Positions 1-4,547 of a DNA stretch of 10,855 nucleotides are shown in pieces. Origin of the DNA: Candidatus Peribacteraceae bacterium (lineage in GTDB: Bacteria > Patescibacteriota > Gracilibacteria > Peribacterales > Peribacteraceae). The position numbers and the translations under genes are program-made. Each line of letters starts with the position of its first letter. Position 1 is the stretch's first letter. The stretch is taken from assembly GCA_022843885.1 (NCBI GenBank), contig JALHMU010000026.1, positions 1 through 10,855 on the forward strand, read 5' to 3'. Below the pieces are notes generated by a model. That model worked only from the letters and a program-made list of their open reading frames with translations. It searched no databases and had not been told where the DNA came from.

Positions 1-94
1 TTAAGCCAGTATCTTTGAGCGCTTCAGAAAGTTGCTTCTCCGCGAGTGCGGAGGCTTGTTTCAAGAGATGGCAAAAGGCAATGCAGTCATCCAT
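1..94 (-). CDS. Unidentified protein, N-terminal fragment (truncated by window edge)
   Basis: An open frame begins at an ATG 15 nt after the purM stop and runs off the left edge; 31 codons are visible. The visible part is a mostly helical-looking, Ala/Leu/Lys-rich N-terminus that starts MDDCIAFCHLLKQ. The other two minus frames of this stretch have stops, so this is the only frame that stays open. No clear Shine-Dalgarno sequence and no TANNNT box precede it, which would fit translational coupling to purM. I do not recognise the family from so short a piece. It sits in the same frame as purM, separated by the purM TGA. Confidence 0.45.
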   Translation of the reverse strand, partial: MDDCIAFCHLLKQASALAEKQLSEALKDTGL

Positions 95-109
95 AGCTGT
101 ATTTTCGCT

Positions 110-1183
110 TCAGGAAGCCTTAAAAGTCAACGTTTCTTGCGTGTATGTCTCCAGACTGATCGCAGTGTCTTTCGTAATGCTTCCGGCCGTACGAGCTTCG
201 ATACCTTGTTTTCCGAGCAACTCAATGGAACGGTCAACATCGGCTTCCGCAACGACGATCAGCATGCCGTTGCCCATGTTCCATGTGCGGTACGCTTCCT
301 CGGCTTGGACATTTCCGAGTGTGATCAGATCTTGTAACGCCGGATGTGGCGGGAAAAGATTGGTGAGCTTGGCACCGACGTTGGATGCTTTCAGAATGCG
401 ACGGAATTTACTTGGGATACCACCACCGGTGATGTGCGCGATGCCTTTCACATCGACTGTGCGTTTTTCATCGAATCGTCCGATCAGCGACAAAATCGCA
501 GCGTGATAGATGATGCTTGGTGTCAGCATGATCTCTCCCCATGTGACTCCATCTTTCCATTCGGTCTTCGTCCATGTGTCACCGAATTTTTCCTTGAGAA
601 TATGACGAATCAGCGAGAAGCCATTACTTCGAGCAACCGCAGAGCGAAGCGCGAGAACCGTGTCACCAGGTTTGATGGAATCTGCTTTGATAAGACGATC
701 TTTTTTCACGATGCCGATGCACGTTGCATTCCAAACTGGTTCTTTCACGGCACTTGGTACTTCCGCAATCTCGCCACCCGTGATCGCAATCTTTTGTGTG
801 ATACATGCATCCGATAATCCTTTCGTGAGTTGATCGAGTTGTACGGGATCAACATTCGGCACATCGAATGTGTTGCTCAACGCAATAACTTCAGCACCGG
901 TGCAGATTGCATCATCCGTGACCATCGCGAGGAGATCCGAGCCGAGCGTGTCGAGCTTGCCGACGTCTAATGCTAGACCCATCTTTGATCCTGTCCCGTC
1001 AGCGGTTTGCACGAGATAAAAATCCCCCATGTCGATCAGGCCGCCGAATCCGGCTTCCTTCGATGCAGGTGCACCAATCATTCCTTTACGAGATGCAAAT
1101 GTGGCCAATGCATTCTTGTATGCACGACCTGAGGCATCGTCTCCGGCTTCGACATCGACGCCGCTGTCTTTGTAGGTGGACAT
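110..1183 (-). CDS. purM: Phosphoribosylformylglycinamidine cyclo-ligase (AIR synthetase)
   Basis: This cytoplasmic enzyme closes the imidazole ring of FGAM, using ATP, to give AIR, the fifth step of de novo purine synthesis. The 357 residues match the usual family length of about 345. The N-terminus reads TYKDSGVDVEAGD, the normal PurM opening. Further landmarks in order are TADGTGSK (60-67, the ATP-site 'DGxGTK' region), GGEIAEVP (136-143), SNGFSLIR (186-193), LTPSIIY (220-226), AHITGGGIP (249-257) and WNMGNGM (301-307). The ATG at 1183 is supported by homology. No Shine-Dalgarno sequence lies at a proper distance; TACTAT sits 6 nt upstream instead. It lies 36 nt downstream of ftsE. Its stop is TGA, the only TGA stop in the window. 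Its product AIR is the substrate of the PurE encoded at 8695-9147. Confidence 0.95.
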   Translation of the reverse strand: MSTYKDSGVDVEAGDDASGRAYKNALATFASRKGMIGAPASKEAGFGGLIDMGDFYLVQTADGTGSKMGLALDVGKLDTLGSDLLAMVTDDAICTGAEVIALSNTFDVPNVDPVQLDQLTKGLSDACITQKIAITGGEIAEVPSAVKEPVWNATCIGIVKKDRLIKADSIKPGDTVLALRSAVARSNGFSLIRHILKEKFGDTWTKTEWKDGVTWGEIMLTPSIIYHAAILSLIGRFDEKRTVDVKGIAHITGGGIPSKFRRILKASNVGAKLTNLFPPHPALQDLITLGNVQAEEAYRTWNMGNGMLIVVAEADVDRSIELLGKQGIEARTAGSITKDTAISLETYTQETLTFKAS

Positions 1184-1189
1184 GGCCGG

Positions 1190-1195
1190 ATAGTA
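1190..1195 (-). promoter_or_regulatory. Candidate -10 box (TACTAT) of purM, leaderless arrangement
   Basis: TACTAT on the minus strand ends 6 nt before the purM ATG, and no Shine-Dalgarno sequence lies between them. It matches TATAAT at 4 of 6 positions. A start of transcription about 7 nt downstream would fall on or beside the ATG. I see no convincing -35. The box also lies in the loop of a short CCGG/CCGG inverted repeat. Confidence 0.35.
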
Positions 1196-1219
1196 CCGGG
1201 AAGCGCGCTCCTGAGCCAG

Positions 1220-2041
1220 CTAGATCGCAATCGGTTTGATCTTTCTGCTTCCTGTGTCACCACCGTTCTTCGGAGGCTCTTTTTTCACAGGAACCTCCTC
1301 TGCGACTGTGGTAGCCGTATCGAAGATCTGATGTTTCCGATCTTCCACGATCGATTTGTCCGCAACCTTCGTACGGTATCCGCCGATGTCATCACGTACG
1401 ACAGTGCCTTTTTCAATGCGCAGCACGCGCGTCTGCAATGCATCGACGAGTTCATCATCATGCGTTGCCAGGACAATGGTGACGCCGGTTTTATTCACGG
1501 CTTTCAAGAGTTCGAGAATTTCAAAGGATTGTTCCGGATCGATATTTCCGGTCGGCTCATCTGCAACGACAATCATCGGATCGTGAACCAGTGCGCGTGC
1601 CAATGCTGCACGAGCTTTCTCACCACCAGACAATTCACGTGGATACGCATGTTCACGCGTCGTGAGTCCAACTTGTTTCAAAAGTTCTGGTACACGCTTG
1701 TCGATCACGTCATTGCTATCGCCACAGACTTCCATCGCGAAAGCGACGTTCTCATACACGGTACGATCGGACAGGAGTTTGTAATCTTGGAACACAACGC
1801 CGGTTCTGCGGCGGAACAATTGCAGAATGGATGGCGGCAGCTTGCGAATATTTTGACCATCGACTTCGATAGTTCCATCTGTCGGTAGCTCAGCACGAAT
1901 CAGGAGATGCACGATTGTCGACTTTCCTGCACCGCTTGGACCTGTTAAACAGACGAACTCTCCGGGTTCAACGCGGAAGCTGATATTGTCGAGCACATGA
2001 TGGTCATCGAAAGATTTCGAGACGTTGTTGAAGACGATCAT
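1220..2041 (-). CDS. ftsE: Cell-division ABC transporter ATP-binding protein FtsE
   Basis: FtsE is the cytoplasmic ATPase that with membrane protein FtsX controls peptidoglycan hydrolases at the septum. From the ATG at 2041 (MIVFNNVSKSF, the usual FtsE start) the protein has 273 residues. It shows Walker A GPSGAGKST (34-42), Q-loop Q85 in VVFQDYKLL, signature LSGGE (137-141), Walker B IVVADEP (157-163) and the H-loop His194 in ATHDD. The ATPase domain ends near DIGGY (218-222). A charged, Pro/Lys/Glu-rich tail of about 50 residues follows, which typical FtsE proteins of about 220-230 residues lack. Upstream in-frame starts at 2086 and 2050 add residues that do not look like the family. No ftsX follows; purM is next. 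The ABC identity is certain; FtsE rather than another small ABC ATPase is very likely. Confidence 0.9.
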   Translation of the reverse strand: MIVFNNVSKSFDDHHVLDNISFRVEPGEFVCLTGPSGAGKSTIVHLLIRAELPTDGTIEVDGQNIRKLPPSILQLFRRRTGVVFQDYKLLSDRTVYENVAFAMEVCGDSNDVIDKRVPELLKQVGLTTREHAYPRELSGGEKARAALARALVHDPMIVVADEPTGNIDPEQSFEILELLKAVNKTGVTIVLATHDDELVDALQTRVLRIEKGTVVRDDIGGYRTKVADKSIVEDRKHQIFDTATTVAEEVPVKKEPPKNGGDTGSRKIKPIAI

Positions 2042-2048
2042 GGATATC

Positions 2049-2054
2049 ATGCTA
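2049..2054 (-). promoter_or_regulatory. Candidate -10 box (TAGCAT) of ftsE, leaderless arrangement
   Basis: TAGCAT on the minus strand ends 7 nt before the chosen ftsE ATG, with no Shine-Dalgarno sequence between. It matches TATAAT at 4 of 6 positions. No good -35 is visible; TTGGTG lies 18 nt further upstream. Confidence 0.3.
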
Positions 2055-2076
2055 ACTGTTTTTTGAAGAAAGCACC

Positions 2077-2112
2077 AAAAAAACACATCGCAAACAAATG
2101 TGCACGATGCGT
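2077..2112 (-). terminator. Candidate intrinsic terminator after rlmE
   Basis: On the minus strand, ACGCATCG (2112-2105) can pair with CGATGTGT (2090-2083), giving 8 bp with one G-T wobble and a 14-nt loop. A run of seven T (2083-2077) follows at once. It lies just after the rlmE stop and before ftsE. The large loop makes it a weak example. Confidence 0.45.
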
Positions 2113-2114
2113 AC

Positions 2115-2759
2115 TTACATTTCTGGTTCGTCTACGATCTCTTTCGGAACCTTGGGTTTCGGATCCACACGCTTGAGACCGACGATGTAGACTTCCTTAC
2201 TCGATTCACGACTCGCTTTTGCACTGACAACTTTCACGATCTTGTAAAAGCGTTTCACCGATGCGAGGAATGCATCGAAATCCGCACCGCGGAAAATCTT
2301 CATGACGGTCGTTCCTCCACGACGGAGATACATATTCGCAATGTCGCGCACGTACTCATTCAATTCGACGGAACGCCATTGATCGACATCGCGGATGCCA
2401 CTGGTTTTGGGCGCCGCATCGGCGATAACGAGATCGACCTTGAGGATGTTCAATTCTGCAAAAACCTTCGCCACGGCGACCGGATCGCTGATATCGGTCA
2501 CAAATGTACGTACATTGGGCGCAATATCCTCAATCTGCTGGATATCCAGCCCGATGACTAACCCCTTCTCCCCTACGCGTTTTGCCGCATACTGAAGCCA
2601 ACTTCCTGGTGCTGCACCCACGTCTAAAACGGTCATTCCAGGCTTCAAAAGCTTAAAACGGAGATCCAATTCTTGGAGTTTGAAGACTGACCGAGCACGG
2701 TAGCCTTCTTCCTTTGCCTTCCTCGCAAAACGGTCATTTGGGACATATCCTCTTGGCAT
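2115..2759 (-). CDS. rlmE: 23S rRNA (uridine-2'-O-)-methyltransferase RlmE (FtsJ/RrmJ)
   Basis: RlmE uses S-adenosylmethionine to 2'-O-methylate U2552 (E. coli numbering) in the A loop of 23S rRNA at a late step of 50S assembly. From the ATG at 2759 the protein has 214 residues. The SAM-binding motif DVGAAPG is at 46-52. The K-D-K-E catalytic tetrad is K27, D114 (in IADAAPKTSG), K154 (in VMKIFRG) and E189 (in SSKEVYIVG). The intervals of 87, 40 and 35 residues match those of E. coli RlmE (86, 40, 35). A start 12 codons upstream at 2795 is possible; I prefer 2759 because it matches the family N-terminus and has TATGCT 6 nt upstream. About 225 bp separate it from rsmG, so it may have its own promoter. 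Confidence 0.93.
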   Translation of the reverse strand: MPRGYVPNDRFARKAKEEGYRARSVFKLQELDLRFKLLKPGMTVLDVGAAPGSWLQYAAKRVGEKGLVIGLDIQQIEDIAPNVRTFVTDISDPVAVAKVFAELNILKVDLVIADAAPKTSGIRDVDQWRSVELNEYVRDIANMYLRRGGTTVMKIFRGADFDAFLASVKRFYKIVKVVSAKASRESSKEVYIVGLKRVDPKPKVPKEIVDEPEM

Positions 2760-2765
2760 AATCAG

Positions 2766-2771
2766 AGCATA
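2766..2771 (-). promoter_or_regulatory. Candidate -10 box (TATGCT) of rlmE, leaderless arrangement
   Basis: TATGCT on the minus strand (4 of 6 to TATAAT) ends 6 nt before the ATG at 2759. A GGAG lies about 12 nt before this ATG, too far for a normal Shine-Dalgarno sequence, so a ribosome-binding alternative cannot be fully excluded. No -35 is evident. Confidence 0.3.
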
Positions 2772-2886
2772 CTCCAAATCCGTGACAAGTGACATTGGTG
2801 TAACGATCTCTACACTACGCTGCGTGATACGCGCTTACGTGAAGTTGTCTCGTCTAGCGTCCCCTAATTTTTTTCCTCCTGTGCTT

Positions 2887-2988
2887 ATGCGTTCACGAAT
2901 GACACGGACCTTCAAGATGTCACCGGTCCTCATGGTTGCTGCTTCCTGCCTCGTCGTTATTGCGAGTGCACTTGTTCCGCACTTCTAG
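2887..2988 (+). CDS. Possible 33-residue membrane peptide
   Basis: A short plus-strand frame in the rlmE-rsmG gap encodes 33 residues. The first ten contain four Arg or Lys (MRSRMTRTFK), followed by a hydrophobic stretch (VLMVAASCLVVIASALV) long enough to cross a membrane once. Several ATGs occur in frame and I cannot choose among them. No Shine-Dalgarno or TANNNT box stands at a proper distance. Its stop overlaps the rsmG stop on the other strand, and a hairpin with T6 sits at its end. It could be a chance open frame; I do not know a function. Confidence 0.22.
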   Translation: MRSRMTRTFKMSPVLMVAASCLVVIASALVPHF

Positions 2989-2999
2989 AGCGGTTTTTT
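2977..2999 (+). terminator. Possible plus-strand intrinsic terminator at the rsmG 3' end
   Basis: CCGC (2977-2980) pairs with GCGG (2990-2993), with an A-A mismatch and an inner CT/AG pairing, followed by TTTTTT (2994-2999). It would end plus-strand transcripts from the small frame at 2887. The T run is also the Lys codons of the rsmG C-terminus (KKKPL), so the signal may be a coincidence. Confidence 0.3.
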
Positions 3000-3665
3000 C
3001 TTTGGCAAACCTACCTCACGCGGATAACGCTCTTCGGTTTGAGCGTTTTTCTCGTAGATCAATAATTGGCGTTTTCCGAAGTCAGCCGGCAGTTCATATT
3101 CATGTGCCGTTCTGAGTTTGGCATGCAGTGCTTTCAGTGCCGTGACGGATTCACGTTGTTCATCTGCAACGTGCATGCTTTTCCAGAAGACACATTTGCC
3201 ATCGATCGCTGCAAACGGCACTGAATATTCGAGTAATGTGGAGAGTGGTGCCACGGCACGAGCTGTGACGATATCAAATCGTTCACGCAATTCAGGATGA
3301 TGCGCGAGTTCCTCGCTTCGTCCGACGATCAGTTTCACATTCGTGAGATTCAATTTCGATTTGATGCGTTCCAGTGCATCGATTTTCTTCCGCACAGCAT
3401 CGATCCCGACGAACTGAATATCCGGTCGGACAATCGCGAGTGGAAACAGCGGAAAGCCGCCGCCCGTGCCGATATCCAGAACCGCACGTTCACGCTTCAT
3501 GACGAAAAGAGAATCGAGAATATCTACGAGCGCGAGCGAATCGAGCACGTTGCCAACCCAGCATTGATCGTAGGTACGAAGTGCGGACAAATTGATGTTC
3601 GCGTTCTCTTCCAAGAAGAGTTTTGTAAACGTCTCCAGCCGCTCCTTTGTCTGTGCGTCAATCAT
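2985..3665 (-). CDS. rsmG: 16S rRNA (guanine-N7)-methyltransferase RsmG (GidB)
   Basis: RsmG transfers a methyl group from SAM to N7 of G527 (E. coli numbering) in the 530 loop of 16S rRNA; its loss gives low-level streptomycin resistance in several bacteria. The protein has 226 residues from the ATG at 3665. Visible family landmarks are NINLSALR (23-30), the SAM motif LDIGTGGGFP (63-72), VGIDAVRKK (86-94), TARAVAPL (134-141) and the C-terminal RYPREVGLPKKKPL, the typical 'RYPR..G.P.K.PL' ending. AAGGA lies 3 nt before the ATG, a close Shine-Dalgarno candidate. The frame is open up to a TTG at 3704 but that adds nothing family-like. It diverges from pyrE across 50 bp, so the two probably share a promoter region. 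Confidence 0.93.
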   Translation of the reverse strand: MIDAQTKERLETFTKLFLEENANINLSALRTYDQCWVGNVLDSLALVDILDSLFVMKRERAVLDIGTGGGFPLFPLAIVRPDIQFVGIDAVRKKIDALERIKSKLNLTNVKLIVGRSEELAHHPELRERFDIVTARAVAPLSTLLEYSVPFAAIDGKCVFWKSMHVADEQRESVTALKALHAKLRTAHEYELPADFGKRQLLIYEKNAQTEERYPREVGLPKKKPL

Positions 3666-3715
3666 TCGTCCTTGCAGTCTTAGGTGCGGAGGTGTTAGCG
3701 TCAAGACACTTTCCT

Positions 3716-4345
3716 ATGACATACGCCGAACGCATCGCCGAATTGCTCCTGAGTATCGAAGCCGTCAAATTGTCGGTTGATCCACCATTTACGTGGACGA
3801 GCGGAATTAAATCGCCGATTTATTGCGACAACCGCATGATCTACGGGTATCCAGATGCACGAAAAATTGTTGTCGATGCGCTGACACAGTATGTGAAGTC
3901 GCTGCACATTCCACCGGATGTGATTGCCGGTACCGCCACTGCTGCCATCGGTTGGGCCGCACTCGTTGCCGAGAAGATGCATCTTCCCCTCGTGTACGTG
4001 CGTTCAAAAGCCAAGGAACATGGCACGAAGAAGCGTGTCGAAGGACATATGAAACCGGGCAAGCACGTGGTGCTGATTGAAGATCTGCTGTCGACCGGTG
4101 GTAGCGCGGTTTCTTCTATCGAAGCACTCCGATCTGAGTGCGATGCAGTCGTGACTGACGTCATTGCGATCTTTAACTATGAACTTCCTGCGGTGTTTGA
4201 AAAAGCAAACGAAGCCAATGTGCAGCTGCATCCCCTTTCGAACTTCTCGACATTGATCAAAATCGCGTACGAACAGGATCGCATTTCGTCTGATGAATTA
4301 GCGCTCATGAAGCGCTTTGCGAAGGATCCAGAGCATTGGCTGTAA
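3716..4345 (+). CDS. pyrE: Orotate phosphoribosyltransferase
   Basis: PyrE joins orotate and PRPP to make orotidine 5'-monophosphate in UMP synthesis. From the ATG at 3716 the protein has 209 residues, normal for the family. Landmarks are TSGIKSPIYCDNR (28-40), AGTATAAIGWAALVAE (71-86), the flexible-loop region YVRSKAKEHGTKKRVEG (94-110) with its Lys residues, and the PRPP-binding loop VVLIEDLLSTGGS (118-130) with the acidic pair E122-D123. The frame extends 23 codons further upstream, but that stretch overlaps rsmG and does not resemble PyrE. A GGAGG lies 23 nt before the ATG, too far to act normally. No pyrF or other pyr gene lies beside it. Confidence 0.95.
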   Translation: MTYAERIAELLLSIEAVKLSVDPPFTWTSGIKSPIYCDNRMIYGYPDARKIVVDALTQYVKSLHIPPDVIAGTATAAIGWAALVAEKMHLPLVYVRSKAKEHGTKKRVEGHMKPGKHVVLIEDLLSTGGSAVSSIEALRSECDAVVTDVIAIFNYELPAVFEKANEANVQLHPLSNFSTLIKIAYEQDRISSDELALMKRFAKDPEHWL

Positions 4346-4366
4346 TACACACTTTAAAACTAGAAA

Positions 4367-4413
4367 AAGAGCTTGGAAATGAGTTTTGCCTATGATTCAT
4401 AGCATTAGCTCTT
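4367..4413 (+). repeat. Nested inverted repeats after pyrE
   Basis: AAGAGCT (4367-4373) is the inverted repeat of AGCTCTT (4407-4413). Between them, CTATG-ATT-CATAG (4390-4402) forms a second 5-bp hairpin. No T run follows, so this is not a standard terminator, though it may protect or end the pyrE transcript. Confidence 0.3.
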
Positions 4414-4416
4414 ATA

Positions 4417-4444
4417 TTGACAAAAACCTATAAATACGTAAAAT
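4417..4444 (+). promoter_or_regulatory. Strong sigma-70-type promoter of the surface-protein gene
   Basis: TTGACA (4417-4422, 6 of 6) and TAAAAT (4439-4444, 5 of 6) are separated by 16 bp in a clearly AT-rich stretch. The predicted transcription start is about 4451, giving a leader of about 97 nt before the ATG at 4548. Confidence 0.75.
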
Positions 4445-4455
4445 ATATAGGTTTT
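4423..4455 (+). promoter_or_regulatory. Operator-like perfect 10-bp dyad over the promoter
   Basis: AAAACCTATA (4423-4432) and its exact inverse TATAGGTTTT (4446-4455) flank 13 bp. The left arm begins at the first base after the -35, the centre lies on the first base of the -10, and the right arm covers the predicted transcription start. This geometry suits a dimeric repressor. No regulator gene is in the window. Confidence 0.55.
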
Positions 4456-4463
4456 GGTGACCG

Positions 4464-4529
4464 CAACTGCTCAAAGAAGCTGCGCGCGGTGTCGAAACAC
4501 CGCTCTTTGGCATTATAGGCACCTCTATA
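4464..4529 (+). ncRNA. Structured 5' leader of the surface-protein mRNA
   Basis: GCGGTGT (4486-4492) pairs perfectly with ACACCGC (4497-4503) around a CGAA loop. Flanking CAAAGA (4472-4477) pairs with TCTTTG (4504-4509), leaving an 8-nt bulge on the left, and TGC/GCA can extend the stem. A second hairpin, TATAG-GCACCT-CTATA (4514-4529), ends 5 nt before the Shine-Dalgarno sequence. ACCGC at 4460-4464 could compete for GCGGT at 4486-4490, giving a rival fold. I could not match it to a riboswitch class I know; it may simply stabilise the mRNA. Confidence 0.45.
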
Positions 4530-4534
4530 TCAAA

Positions 4535-4539
4535 AAGGA
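4535..4539 (+). promoter_or_regulatory. Shine-Dalgarno sequence of the surface-protein gene
   Basis: AAGGA ends 8 nt before the ATG at 4548 in an A-rich, unstructured stretch. It fixes the start and is the only well-spaced Shine-Dalgarno sequence found for any gene in the window. Confidence 0.7.
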
Positions 4540-4547
4540 TTTGAAAA

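Noticed and set aside
1..112. Recoded TGA joining purM to the downstream frame, as in code 25 bacteria
   Set aside because: The downstream frame is in phase with purM, but PurM is already full length at its TGA, and no other recognised gene in the window contains an in-frame TGA, which code 25 would produce often.
15..817. Plus-strand open frames opposite purM
   Set aside because: PurM is clearly encoded on the minus strand and these frames resemble no protein.
2042..2086. Longer FtsE starting at 2086
   Set aside because: The extra 15 residues do not fit the FtsE family, and the stretch overlaps the rlmE-ftsE gap with its candidate terminator.
2864..2880. AGGAGG on the minus strand in the rsmG-rlmE gap as a ribosome-binding site
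   Set aside because: No ATG, GTG or TTG lies at a suitable distance downstream on that strand.
4423..4455. The 10-bp dyad as a bidirectional terminator for pyrE
   Set aside because: The stem is mostly A-T with a 13-nt loop and only T4 after it, and it coincides with a consensus promoter; the operator reading fits better.
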